A stretch of 64,000 nucleotides of DNA from Drosophila pseudoobscura (lineage: Eukaryota > Arthropoda > Insecta > Diptera > Drosophilidae). The stretch lies in the NCBI RefSeq assembly GCF_009870125.1, contig NC_046683.1, positions 64,309,869-64,373,868 on the forward strand. The letters are read 5' to 3'. A model generated the notes under the pieces. The model was not told the DNA's origin, did no database searches, and saw only the letters and a program-made list of their open reading frames with translations. The translations under genes and the position numbers were made by a program. Shown piece after piece: positions 1 through 11,739 of the stretch (positions are counted from its first letter, which is position 1; each line of letters opens with the position of its first letter).

Positions 1-3000
1 AGGCTGCGGGACGAGAAAACAGGCGACTCGCTGTATCACCATCCGGTGCACAAGATATCCTTCATCGCCCAAGACATGACCGATTCGCGGGCCTTCGGCT
101 ACATCTTTGGCTCGCCGGACAGCGGGCATCGGTTCTTTGGCATCAAGACGGACAAGGCGGCCAGCCAGGTGGTGCTGGCCATGCGCGACCTCTTTCAGGT
201 TGTCTTCGAGCTGAAGAAGAAGGAGATCGAGATGGCCCGCCAGCAGATCCAGGGCAAGTCCCTGCATGAGCACGCCAGCCAGCTGGCCTCCTTATCCGCA
301 CTGAGAGCTGGAGCAGCGGGTCATGCAGACCTCGCCAGTGGCGGCCACTCCCTCACCCTGAGCTCCCTCTGCGGTCAGGATGCCTACTCGAACGGAACCG
401 CGCGACTGGGCGTCAATCTGGACGTGGCCAAGACCTCGGGAGCAGCAGCCAAAGAAGTAACCACTCCATATGTCCATGATCTCTACTAATCTGCCTCGCT
501 ATTGTAGATCTCTCCCGAATCTGTGGCGGATCTGGTGGATCTGGAGCAGGAGTTGACCTCCCTGCAGCGCGGCATCACCCAAATGGAGAGGATTACGCCC
601 AGCGAGCCGGGCATGCACCATCCCTCCAGCGGCGGAGGTGGCGTCGGCGGCGGCGGGCATCCCGGCAGCCTGGCCAAATCCGCCAGCGAGGACGATCCCT
701 TCGGGGACTCCTTCATCTGTGTGCCATCGTACAGCATCTTGCCGCCGCCGCCCGAATCGGGCCGCAACCGACACAAGCCCCAGAAGACACCCGAGTCTGC
801 TGCCGCCCTGGATGCCATCCTCTCGCCTCCTCCTGCCGGGGTGCGTTCCTCCCCAGCCCCGGGCGTTGCCAGTCAGGCCTCCGGCGTGGACAATGACGAC
901 GACAGCTGGCTGCACGAGTTGGACCAGCAGAACGATGTCTTTGACACCACCAATGTGGTGGCCGCTGTCCTGTCGATGGCTCCTCTGGCGGCCAGCGAAT
1001 CCACGGCCACGCCCACGCAACAGTTGACGGAAATGTCCGCTACGGCAGCTGCATCTCTGGCGGATCTCGACATGGGCGGACTTGCGGGCCTTACGGGCAC
1101 AGCAACAGCAACAGCAGAGGAGCCAGCAATCATGTCGCTGGGTGAGTCCCAAAAGAGAGAAGAGAGAGAGAGAGAGAGCGAGAGGAGAGGAGAGTGTCTC
1201 TCCTCTGCTTTGTTGTAGGATTTGTATGTCGTCATCCCCATTGAAAGTGATGAAAGAGCTGTCTGTGAGGCACGATGGGAGTGGCTGTAATGGGCAGAAG
1301 CTGTACTCGCAAGCGATGGCATGCCGCCACAAAAGGGAACGCCACAATCGGAAAGAATTCAAGGGTCAAATCAATTGAACTGAAACTTAATCTATGGGCT
1401 GCCGTGCGTCTGGCAGCTTTTCTCTTCCCCATAGATCGGATTTAACTTTAGGTTTTTCGTAGAGTAGGTTAAAGGTTAGATCTGTCACCTTTTCTCTGTC
1501 TCTCTGTCAAAGATGCATTTCGTAGATCAAAGATGTACGATTCTCGAACCACAAAGAATTGATCGAAATCTTTAGTTTAGGTTCTTGCCAGGCCTTTGTT
1601 TCGTTCACAGATGTATTCAAAAATGATTGAAATCCTTGGTTTAAGTTCTTCTTTCCTCCTTTTAGCCTGTACACATACATATATGATCCCTTTTATCTCC
1701 ACTATCGTCGCACAGGCAGCTCTTTCCGTGGCTCCATACGAGTATCCTTGTATCCCGCCAAAACTAACCTTAAACCGTGCAGCAGAAGAGGCAGGATAGA
1801 GTTACCTTCTCTGTGATTTCTTTTCATAGATCTTTTGTGTTCCCAAACCACTTTTTTGATTTTGTTTTCCGACACCGTAGATCTTCCCCTCTCAAAGATT
1901 ATGATTTGTCTGCCTTCTTCCATTCGGGGAGGAGGAGGAGGAGGCGTCTCGTGCCTCCCAGTGCATTCGAGATGCACTCTCTCTGCCTCTGTCTGTATTC
2001 CATCCGTTTTCTCTGTGTTATTCCATTATGCTACTGCTGCAGATGCATTCACGGATCTGGATCCGCTGGGCACCGGTCGCACCCGGCCGTATGTCGATAA
2101 GAAATACTTCTTCCAAGAGCTTAAGAATCCACCCAAGAAGCTGCTCAAGGAGCTCAGTGGTGCGGGTGCCGTCGGTTTGGGTTTGGACACCGGCAGTCTC
2201 TTTTCCACGGAAGAGGAGACGGGTCCGGGTGCGGGTGCGGGTGGTGCCAGCAGCACCACTGCCATCGCTACCATGACCACCACCACAGCAGCTACTAACA
2301 TCACAGCAGGTACTAACCAACACCACCACCATCAAACACTAGCATCCAACACTACCATCACCACCACCACCACCACCACCACCGATCCACCGCACCAGCA
2401 ACAGTCACAGGCACAGTCACAGCCACAGTCACAGTCACAGCCACAGTCACAGCCACAGAATAACTCTAATCAATGCACTTGCACCGCCGCAGGGAATTCC
2501 GATCCGCTACTAACCACCGCTGCAGCCACCAGCGGCCGCTTGGGCGGCAGCCACCAGCAGCACCACCATCACCACCTGCTACTAACCAGCTCCAGCGCCG
2601 CTTCCGCTCCCGTTCCCGCACCCACAGCCAAACCCGCAACCCATCCCACCTCCATTCCTGCTCCCATTCCCACGTCCGTTCTATCTTTTCCCATTTTATC
2701 CGCCAGCGCCGAAGACTTTTCGTCCGCAAAGCTGAAACTTTTGCTTAGAAGATCGCCCCTCACTAATCCACCACCACCGCCAATACCCACTTATCCCCCC
2801 ACCTGTGGGTCCACCTATTATACCACAGAACCGCTGCCGTCCTCCATCAATGCGACGACGACGCTGGAGGATCGTCAGGAGACGGCGAATCCGGTGCTGC
2901 TGCCCCGCGACACCGATCCGTTCTCGCCGACGCGCAAGAAGAGCGACCCGGATCCCTTCCAGGAGGGTGATCTCTTCGCCAAGCTGGATGCCTTCGAGTT

Positions 3001-6000
3001 CGATGCACCTGCCCCCGTGGCAGTGGCAGTGGCCGCCGCACTCCCAGTTGCACCCGATGGGGCCAGGAGCAACGCTTTCAATGGACCGCTTCAAGTGCAG
3101 CTTCCCCCGGAGAAAGGGGAGCAGCAGATGAGCACCGTGAGGAATCGGCCCACTGTCTCCGCCTCCTCGCTGCCCAATCCTCTGGGCGGAGGCGGAGGAG
3201 GGGGCCCCCTGGATGTCATCTCCAGCATCAGCAACAAGAAGATGCCGCATCTGTTTGGCCAGGCGAGGGGCTTCTCCAAGCGCGGCGACTCCTCCTCCTC
3301 GGAGATCGGCTCCAGCGTCAATATGCGGCGCCTGCAGGAGAGCGATTCCCTCAGCGAAACGGAGGCTGCCCCGGAGCCCCCGCCTCGTCCGGACTCGGCC
3401 CCCTGTTCTGGGCCACCGCCTCTGCCGCCCAAGAAACAGTTCAGCGACCTGGTAATCCGGCCGAGTCCCGCTCCGCCGACTGCCGGTCGGTATGAGTATC
3501 TGAACAGCAGTTCCTCTTCGACGCGACGCACCCTCGCGCACTCCCTGCCGGATGCGCCGCCGATTCCATTGCCCTCGCGTCGCGTGGGACGCACGGATGC
3601 CTGCTTTCCAGGTCCCGGCCGCCCAAGGAAGCCCCATCAGACGGACGATGACTATATGATGCCGCTGGGACCGCCGCCACCACTGCTGCCGCCTCCGAAT
3701 CAGGCATCATCGGCAGCAGCATCGTCCACGGCAAGGGCGCGTCCCCAGCGGCAGCAATCGCTGGGAAGGCCGCAGGACATTTACGAGAACAAGGCGGAGA
3801 TCCTGGCGCAGGCAGTAGCCCACGAGGGCCCGGCGGGCCCCGCTCTGGCTCCTGACATCACGCTGACGCAGCTGCTCACTTTGGGCATGGATGATCTGGC
3901 CGTGAAGCTGAATGTTCCCGCCACAAAGCTGAGCACAATGACCCTTGTGCAGCTGACGTCCTACCTATCGGAGTACTTGTCGTCCAGCGAGAAGACCAGC
4001 CAATCCCTGGCCGCCCCCGCGGCTCCGGCTCCTGTTGCCCCACCACCAGCCACAGTCGCCGCCAGCGCCACAGCCCCATCCTCTGCGGCGGTCTTCAAGG
4101 TGAGCTTCGATCAGCAAACATCCTTTGTGGCCTCCTTTGACGACACCTTTGGCGAGGACGAAGCAACGGCGCGAGTGGCCTCGCCGCCCAAGGAGGCGCC
4201 CATTTTTGAGGCGAACTTTGCGAATTTCAACGAGGCTCCGATACCGGCGGCGGCTGCAGCGGTGGGTGTGCCCTCGGCGGATCGCTATGCGGTCTTTCGC
4301 GAGATCATCGACCAGGAGCTGCAACAGCAGCAGCAGGAAACGGATCTCATGGGGGATCTCACGCCGCCGCCCGTCGACGAGCAGGAGGCGGCGCCAGAGG
4401 CGTCCTCCCTGGGCCTGGGCTTGGAGGAGCACACGGAGATTCCGCTGATCGATTCCATTGGCACGAGAACCGCACCACCGTCTGCCCCGCCGCCGCCGCT
4501 GCCAAAGATCGACACAAAAATCACCGAAGTGGTGGCCCAGGCCAAGGATCGCTACGCGGCCCTCAGGGACATCATTCTGGTGGAGAATCTCTTCGACAAG
4601 CCGCAGCCGCCGGCGCAGGCGCAGGCCCCCAAGGCGCCGCCGGAGAAGGATCTGCTACAGGACTTTCCCGAATTCAGTGACGAATTCAACGAGGATCAGG
4701 ACCTGCGGCAGATCATGGACCTGCCACTCGCCGAGCAGCAGCATCCGCAGGATCGGCACGGCCTTGTGGACAGTCGCGGCTTCCCCGCAGAGCCCTCGTC
4801 CTCTGCCCTGACCGTGGACGACGATGACGAGGACGAGGATGCAGATGCGGGGGGAGAGAGCAGCATGGACAGCAACGAAAAGGACGGGGAAGAGCCGGTG
4901 AGCGGACAGGATCAGTACGAGAAGCTGTCCACCTCCACACAGCAGCTGGATGCAGTGGTTCCCGCTTCTCTTTTGGAGGAGGAATCCTCCTCCGTGCCGC
5001 TGCCTCTCCGCTGTCCCAAGCAGGACCACAAGTTCCTGTCTGTGCTGACGGCCCCCCCGGGAGGCGGCAGTGGCAGTGGCAGTGCGAAAGATGACATCGA
5101 AATCGATGAGCTGATGCATCGAGCCATCTCCAATCTGTCGCTGGACTCGCGGGAGCGCCTCTCTCCGGCCACCTCCTCGGCGGCACCCTCCAGAGGAGCG
5201 CAGAGTCTGGGCGTGCACACGCCCTCGCAGCAGCAGTTCAACGATGTCAGCACTTCGCCCATTCCGCTACAGAAATCACAATCGCCAGCTGCACTGCAGC
5301 CCTCGCCCGTGCCATCGCATCTGTCGGCCGTCTCTCAGCTGATAGACACCGCCACCAAGCAGATGATGAGCGAACGAGAACGTGAGCGCGATCGCGATCG
5401 CGAAAGAGAGAAACAATCGTGGGCCACCTTTGACTCCCCCAAGGCCACGGGCAAGGGCAAGGCACGCCTCACGCTGCCACCGCCGCCGCCGCCTGCCTCC
5501 AATACCTCGCAGCAGGACACCGCAGAGTCGCCGTGCAGCTCGGATCCCCGCGATGACGGCTGGTCGAAGCAGCAGCGCCGTTGGGCCAAGAAGGAGCGCC
5601 ACCAGACTTCGTCCTCGTCGAGGGATCTGAGTCCTTGGGACGACGAGACGCCAGAGTATCTGAAGAGACGGCAGCAAATGCCACATCCGCCGGTACAGCC
5701 GCAAACGGATCGTCATGGTTACTATATGAGGCATGCCAGAAGAATGAACTCTTGCGATGAGGACTACGAGTGAGTGCGGGGCAATCGATGCCTTTTCCTT
5801 GCGGATTACTGATGGCATCTCCTATTCCTTTTCCTTTTCTTTGGCACAGCTACGATGCAGAGCTGATGGCCCGCAGGGAAAGAGAGCAGCTGCAGCAAAG
5901 GAAGTTCAAGCATGGCCTCTCCCGCAGCAGGGATAACTTTGATCTGGGTGAGTCTCCGTCTGTGAGGGTTCTTCCTGTATCCTCCTTAACCTTTTCCGCT

Positions 6001-7051
6001 CCTCTCCCCTCCCCTTATAGATTCTCCCAGTTGGTATCACCATCCCACACATCACACCTGGTCGCCGCAGGAAATCGAACAAGGAGTGCGGTCGAGTGGC
6101 CGATCGTTTGAGCGCAGCGCCTACGAGCGCTCCAGCTATGGGCCGCCCATGTACGCGGACAAGCGGGGCGGACAGCAGCAGCAGCAGCAGCTGCGGAGCA
6201 AGTATCGGGGGGAGCGAGAGCGGGACCGCGATCGAGAGCGTGAAAGGGAGCGCGAGTACAGGGACTATGCGCGTCCCAGCTACGACTTTGACTACGAGAA
6301 CGTGTACGAGGAGCAGCGCGGTGGACGCTCGCCCATGGCCTACAAATCGAGTGGCCGCGGCGGAGGAGGAGGCGACTATCTGTACGAGAGGGAGAGGGAG
6401 CGGGACAGGGACAGGGATCGCAAGTCCTTCGATCGCGAGAGCCTGGAGTCCTTTGAGAGCGCCACGCGGCGCAGACGTAGCTTTGGCAGCGGCAACGATG
6501 TCTACGGAAGCCTCGACAGCCGCGACGAGTATCGTGGCGGCGTGGACCGAGAGCGCGACAGGGGCGAACGGGATCGCGAGCAAATGAAGACGCGTTCCCT
6601 GAGGAAGCCCACCACCACCTCGGGGAAGCTGCGCATCAGCGGGGACATTGACTACGAACAGGACTCGGAGCAGGACTTCCAGCAGCGCGAGCGGGCATCG
6701 GTGAGGAGTCTGCAGCGTCCAAGTCAGCTGGGAGCCGACGTGGTGCTGCCCATCGGCGGAGGAGGAGGCGGCGGCGTTGGCGGTTCCCAGCGACTGCGCA
6801 AGAGCAGTGGCTCCAGTCCCTGGGATGGCGAGGGTACGTCCCTTCCCCAAGGCTTTCGTTCATCGCGGCTCATAGAATCGTTTAATTTCCATTTTGCAGA
6901 ACCTGCTTTGCCTGGCCAAAAGTCCTGGAAGCGTCCGGCAAGTGCTGCCGAGACAGAGCGACGTCTGGCGGAGAGTCGTCGGGCCGTGGCCTTGGGACAG
7001 ACGCCCTCCGATGGGGAAAAAGAGAGAAGGTAACAAGACAGAGACAGAGAC

Positions 7052-7089
<38 letters not shown>

Positions 7090-8351
7090 CCTAAAAACAT
7101 ATGATTCTATCTCCCTTTAGATTCCGCAAGAAAACTCGTGCACGCAGTGCCAAAGACTTGGCCTCTGTTGGCGGCCCTGGCCCTGGCTCTGGCTCCTCCT
7201 CGATTGTGAATCCTCCACCCCCTCGATATGTGGGCGGCAGTGGGCGTGGCATTCGGGATAACTACGATTATATGAGCAGCCATCAGCAGCAGCTGCAGAA
7301 GCAGATGCAGCAGCGCAAAGATGTGGATGTGGACGATGACGATGTGGCCGACGACGACGATGACGATGATGAGGATTATGCGGATGATGAGCCGCCCACG
7401 GATGAGGATAAGTTCGAGCGATTGAATCGCAGGCGCCACGAGATGCATCAGCGAATGCTGGAGAGCGAGCGCCGTCAAATGGAGCGACATCCAACGCTGT
7501 CGAAGCTGCAGTCAACGCAGAATCGTTCTCGCGGCGGCGGAGGTGCCGTAGCCCCCCCGGGGGTCAACAGTGACTATGGCTTTGTGGATAGCTACGAGCA
7601 GACGCCCACACCGACGCCCCGATCGAATGCCAGCAGCACGCCCGCCGGATTGATGAGCAGCGGCATGCTGGGCAGCGGCGGGGAGTCCTCTGCAGGCGTT
7701 GGCGGTGGCGGTGGCAAGTTTAACTTTGACGATGGCTTCGAATCGGACTTCAACCAGAGCTCCCCACCGCCAGCGCCCGCTGGCACGGCCTCCAGCTGTA
7801 ATTCAACGCCCGCGGGCCCCATCTCGGGTGGAAGCGTGGCCAGTGGCGGCTCCAAGTCTCTGTTTCGCTTCTCCAATGACTTTTCGGAGAAGGGCGGCGA
7901 GAAGAGGGAGCACTTCGAGATGGATCCTCCGGCGACCTCAACGCCACCCATAACCCAAAAGCTGCGATTCGATGATAACGTCAAGATCTCGCAGTTCGAT
8001 GATGCTGCCTTCGAGGACGATTTTGCCAAGGCCTCGTTTGACTTTGAAAAGGAGCAGACGAGTGCAGGAGGAGGTGGCGCCACAACAGCCGCTGGAGGAT
8101 CTGTTGCTTTGACCAGAAAACAAAATATGCGCACCACAAAGCTGCAACAGCGGCAGGAGCTCATCAAGAAATCGGAATCTGTTAATATATTTGCCAAAAA
8201 GCAAGAGGATCCCTTCGAGGATGATGAGTTCTTCAAGTCACCCGACCAGGACCAGCAGAAGGACAATGATGGAGAGGCCGCAGCCACTGCGAACAATAAA
8301 TTCCAATGGAACGAGAATGAGAACTTTGCGAAATTCGATGAAAATATGTGA
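1..8351 (+). CDS. Dab: Disabled (Dab) PTB-domain adaptor, 5'-partial, 7 exons
   Basis: Cytoplasmic adaptor that, in flies, acts with the Abl tyrosine kinase in axon guidance and epithelial actin control (family knowledge). The window opens inside the PTB domain: HKISFIAQD, FGYIFG and FFGIKTDKAA, then the C-terminal PTB helix, are its second half. Seven exons join in one frame with GT/AG junctions: 1-456, 508-1141, 2043-5769, 5850-5947, 6021-6833, 6900-7029, 7121-8348, then TGA at 8349-8351. They sum to exactly 2362 codons. After the PTB come a YVDKKYFFQELK block (about 2090-2130), DPF motifs that suit endocytic adaptors (near 694, 2915, 2955 and 8210), a PPPLPPKK SH3 ligand (about 3415-3435), a leucine-rich helical block (3860-3985), and RE/RD-rich stretches (5370-5412, 6208-6260). 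The true start lies before base 1. The low-complexity part of exon 3 (2290-2840) may hide a further intron. Confidence 0.92.
457..507 (+). other. Dab intron, 51 nt
   Basis: GTAACC donor after GAA and TTGTAG acceptor. It separates the PTB exon from the serine/glycine-rich exon. Phase 0 on both sides. Confidence 0.85.
1142..2042 (+). other. Dab intron, 901 nt, with a GA-rich start
   Basis: GTGAGT donor and GCTGCAG acceptor restore the DAFTDLDPLG frame across a split Asp codon. A purine run (about 1158-1196, mostly AG repeats) lies 15 nt after the donor. No coding-like sequence was seen inside. Confidence 0.85.
7036..7087 (+). repeat. (GACA)/(GA) microsatellite in the last Dab intron
   Basis: Repeated AGACAG followed by about 12 GA units, inside the intron 7030-7120. 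Purine repeat right after the splice donor. Confidence 0.9.
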
Positions 8352-8804
8352 TTTGATCAACTCTTTGCCCAGGCCACGGCCCCGAAGATGGGACCAGGCT
8401 TGGGTCTGGGACTTGGCGTGGAGCAGGAGCAGGAGCGGGAGCAGGAACGGGAGCGAGAGCCAGAGCGGGACAGCATCGATGGTCACAATTATGCAGAGAT
8501 CGATGTGGTCAATGACTCGGACTTTTGCTACCTAACGAATCTCAACAATTACTACCAGGAGCAGCGCCTCAATGCCCTACGCCGAGGTATGCCTTCCCTG
8601 CCGGAGATGAAGACGACAGCCACTTCGACGAGTCCCTGGCATGAGCATGAGCCCAAGGAGGATCCGCCCAAAAGCAAGCCCACGCCATTGCAAGTGCTGA
8701 GGAATCCCAAAAAGTGGAGGGTAACCCGTGCCGTGGATGATATTGTAAAGGTGATGATTATTGCCTCCTCGGAGCATGTCCTCGACTACGATGTGCTGTG
8801 GTAG
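8352..8804 (+). CDS. In-frame 150-codon extension after the Dab stop (readthrough candidate)
   Basis: Directly after the Dab TGA (8349-8351) the same frame stays open for 150 codons to TAG at 8802-8804, starting FDQLFAQATAPK and ending EHVLDYDVLW. Codon use looks coding: many third-position G/C codons (CTG, GAG, AAG, GTG, CAG) and a varied, non-repetitive middle (DVVNDSDFCYLTNLNNYY, LRNPKKWRVTRAVDDIVKV). A Met at 8388 could serve as an independent start, but there is no splice acceptor or promoter-like sequence just before it. A 25-nt excision around the stop would be too short for an intron. What is seen is an open, coding-like frame. That it is translated by stop-codon readthrough, which is known for many Drosophila genes, is inference. 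An alternative splice form joining to it from inside exon 7 is the other explanation. Confidence 0.6.
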   Translation, partial: FDQLFAQATAPKMGPGLGLGLGVEQEQEREQEREREPERDSIDGHNYAEIDVVNDSDFCYLTNLNNYYQEQRLNALRRGMPSLPEMKTTATSTSPWHEHEPKEDPPKSKPTPLQVLRNPKKWRVTRAVDDIVKVMIIASSEHVLDYDVLW

Positions 8805-10118
8805 GAGGAGGAGGAGGAGTAGAGGGAGGAGTAGGAGCATCGCCAGTAACGATATATCTATCCGCGCACACACTCACACACACACACACATGCTATATAT
8901 CTAGTCAAAAAACTCCCAATTGCCATACAGAAATATTGTAATCTCGCTAGAGTCTTTCCCTTCCCTCTAGGGATTATGCTTTGAGGCTCACTCCCCATGC
9001 CCCGGGCCCCCATGCCCCGCCAGAGATTGTATATAAAAAACGAAAACGTTTGTTAATGTTACTCCTCCCAGAAACAACCGCCCCTACGCCCCTCCCCCTC
9101 CAACAAACAAAAAAAAGCGAACAAATTGCAGAATACTCAGAGGAAGCACTTTAATCATCAATAAATCGATGGATTTACTAACGAAAAGCAACTAAACAAA
9201 TGCCTATGCTAAATGTCTAGCCGTTAAACCTTTAATCCCCCTTAGCCCCCTCCCCTTCGTATAAAGTTTATCCAAAGTGCATATAGGATATAGAAATAAT
9301 ACGATCCTATACATCATACTCGTACATATATGTATAAATCGTATGATTCGATTGAGTGTCTAGTTAAATAACTAACAAACGACTAAAATTAGTTTGATGT
9401 CCACTCGATTTGGCACATCAGAAGGGTTTTTTTTAATATATGATATCCTACATACATATATACACACACACACATATTTATACGTAACTGAACGAACAAA
9501 CTGACAACAAACTGAACGATCAAGCAAGTCCTTCCCCCCAGGAACCCCTAAGCAGCTATATCGTACATATTATACTAAACCATAATTAATATTAATATTA
9601 ATATTAATACATACTTATATGTAATGCAATTATACGAATATAATAGTTATTATTATTATCAACCTCTCTACTGCGTCTAAATGTAACTGTTGAATTGGTG
9701 AGAAGCCAACGCTTGCTACATGCGTATCCCGACCGAGGGGCACTGTGGCATGTCACGCGACAATGATTCGGATAAGCGCTATCAGGATTGAAGAATCGTT
9801 AAACAGTTACAATGATAGATGATTTCTATTTCTATTAAACGTATGGAAGATCATACGAGTAGAAGCCATTTACGATAATTCTCTTAGAAGGAACGAAAGA
9901 GTATCAAATATTCTCGTAGTATCTTTCTAATAGTTCCTGGTACTCTTCAAGTTCCTTTGCATTTTTTGTTGCTGTGGAAATAGCTAGAAGATCTCAAGCT
10001 ACAAATCATTGAATTCCCTCAGGGATCCACATAGTTCCAGCGATGCTCAAAGCATCGTATCTCATACAGAAGAATCTCCTGTCCTGGTGTTTGTGGTTGA
10101 ACGAATAAAGCAAGAAAC
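8805..10118 (+). other. Dab 3' UTR and flanking AT-rich DNA
   Basis: No gene is supported here. The segment begins with GGA-rich and CA-repeat sequence (8808-8890), carries an AATAAA signal at 9160-9165, and a (TAATAT)n tract at 9585-9609. The likely main Dab transcript end is near 9180-9200. Later AATAAA copies, for example near 10103, are possible distal ends. From about 9690 the composition changes and may already be transposon-derived. Confidence 0.6.
9160..9165 (+). terminator. Polyadenylation signal AATAAA, Dab
   Basis: First canonical AATAAA after both the Dab stop and the extension stop, 356 nt beyond 8804. Confidence 0.5.
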
Positions 10119-10500
10119 ATGAGAAATGGTAGAGTAGAAAGAACATGCGAACGAATACAACAAGATATCAAAAATGTGCGTGTGAGCATGTCGCACTTGG
10201 GTGAATCTCAATCACAAAAAGCACGAGGTAAACTCGCTTCTTTTCTTCGTCTGGCATTCGAGTACGAACCAGATATTGAATATTCCGCTCATTCAAAATT
10301 AATGATTAGTGCTGTGGACCAGGAATGTTAACATTGTCATGCGCTTAAATTCAAACTGAGTCACAACGTGGTATAAAGTACATCGGGAAAAAGTACAACG
10401 AGCTATAATTGAAACACCTCCGGAACCGTTGAATGGCTTGCTCATTGGCACAGATCCAGATTCAAACCTGTTCCTGAAATCTTGCGCTCATTGAATTCAT
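10119..10500 (+). mobile_element. Decayed Helitron protein fragment
   Basis: Reading + strand, an open stretch (10119-10331) ends YEPDIEYSAHSKL...VDQEC. Through an in-frame stop it continues HCHALKFK (about 10335-10360) and, after a frame change, GTDPDSNLF preceded by PPEPLNGLLI (about 10415-10475). The order C-x-HC-x-ALKFK, then GKV, then PPEPL-x-x-LL-x-G-x-x-P-x-S is the signature I know from Helitron polyproteins just before their Rep-like N domain, including the upstream Y-x-P-x-IDY-type segment. Stops and frameshifts show it is dead. Downstream 10501-10750 has further patchy open reading (GNSAVANAFPGQLVILDL) that I could not place. Element ends were not located. Confidence 0.6.
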
Positions 10501-10869
10501 GAATCCGAATAGTTCACGGCAATAGTGCTGTGGCAAATGCTTTTCCCGGTCAGCTTGTTATTTTGGATTTACATAATATTCTGATTGATTCAGGAATGAA
10601 TGAAAATTCTCTTGCACATCTTTCTGATAATTCTCCCACTTTTCACACCATATCTTTGTTCACCCACAAACCCCAATATCTGTAAAAATCCACATCCGAA
10701 TGTCGTAACACAACGCGTATAGCCATATCAGATCGTATGCAAATTTTGTTACCTCTTTGCCAGGGCATGTATGTAATTTTGGGCCCATTTTCGTAGCCAA
10801 ATGTGTGACAATTTGGAGCGGCAATTAGCCAGCTCTCTGGTCTCCTCCGCGGTCTGAAGCTCTGGCCAA

Positions 10870-10876
10870 CTATAAA
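10870..10876 (+). promoter_or_regulatory. TATA box of the 154-aa secreted-protein gene
   Basis: TATAAAA lies 70 nt before the ATG at 10946, with an initiator-like TTCAGTTC at about 10906. This is typical of a compact, strongly expressed fly gene. Confidence 0.7.
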
Positions 10877-10945
10877 ACCGAGCCATCGATTGAGTCCCAG
10901 ACATAATTCAGTTCGTGCTCACAGACGCAGAAGAAGTAAATCAAA

Positions 10946-11477
10946 ATGCAGCAAATGGTGAGTTGGATTTTGTCATCGGAATCCACCGGCTAGAACTTAA
11001 AGGCTTCCTTCTCTGCCTCCACAGTTGGTGATACTGTCGCTGGGTTTGATGGTGGCCTGTGCCGGAGCAATGCCAGCCGTGGGTCCTGCAGTGTTTCCCG
11101 CAGCGTCTGGCTCTCCGTTTGGCGTGTTTCCTGGATCTGCTGCTGCTCCCTTTGCTGCCTACACAAATGGACCGTTTGGTGGCGCCGCTTCTTTTGTTGG
11201 TGTCCCCTTTGGAGCCGCTGCTTTTCCTGGGGCTCCATTTGGTGCTGCTGCTCCTTTGGTTAATGCTCCTCTGGGTGCTGCTCCTTTGGCTGTCTCTAGC
11301 AGTCAGCGTTTGGATTACTTCAATCAGTTCAATGCCGCCTTCGGTCCGCCTGCTGCCGGACGTCTCCTGGCCGCTGGTCCTGCGGGAGTTGCTGCTCTGA
11401 ATGCTCCACCATTTCCAGCTTCTCGATTCTCGATCCAGCCCGCACGATTGATTGCTCCAGGCCCATTCTTCTTTTAA
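10946..11477 (+). CDS. Small secreted Ala/Pro/Gly/Phe-rich protein, 154 aa
   Basis: Two exons: 10946-10957 (MQQM) and 11025-11477, split by a 67-nt intron with a GTGAGT donor and CCACAG acceptor. Joined they give 154 residues. An N-terminal signal peptide (LVILSLGLMVACAGA) is followed by alanine-, proline-, glycine- and phenylalanine-rich imperfect repeats (units such as PFGAAAFPGAP) and a C-terminal SSSQRLDYFNQFNAAF segment ending PGPFFF. There are no cysteines in the mature part and no enzyme domain. The start is fixed by the TATA box and by the signal peptide needing exon 1. Composition resembles structural or cuticle-associated secreted proteins of insects. The function is not recognised. 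It is convergent with the next gene, whose stop lies 262 nt away. Confidence 0.8.
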
Positions 11478-11520
11478 CCTGGTAAAACTCATTTCCATTT
11501 CATAGATTTCCCCCGTAAGA

Positions 11521-11526
11521 AATAAA
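11521..11526 (+). terminator. Polyadenylation signal AATAAA
   Basis: Lies 43 nt after the stop of the 154-aa secreted-protein gene. Confidence 0.7.
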
Positions 11527-11739
11527 AGTACAAAATGGTTAACCACATTCCACAATGGTGTCAAGAGCAGGCCCACGTTTGCCTTTGGTTTGGTCGCGGC
11601 TTTCTGGCCCTTGGCCAACAGTACAGTCATCACTCGTATGGGGTGTAATAGATGGGTTATACTCGTATATTTGTATTATAATACGTTGATTTGGTGTTGA
11701 ATATTATCACAATATTATCAATGAATGCTTCCTCGATGA

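Noticed and set aside
1835..2042. Dab exon 3 beginning at 1835
   Set aside because: The frame is open there, but a good GCTGCAG acceptor at 2042 restores the conserved DAFTDLDPLG sequence from the preceding exon; the upstream part is intron.
499..3637. Long minus-strand frames opposite Dab exons (499-1362, 2696-3637)
   Set aside because: They lie exactly over GC-rich Dab coding exons and are Arg/Gly/Ser-rich shadows without splice or promoter context.
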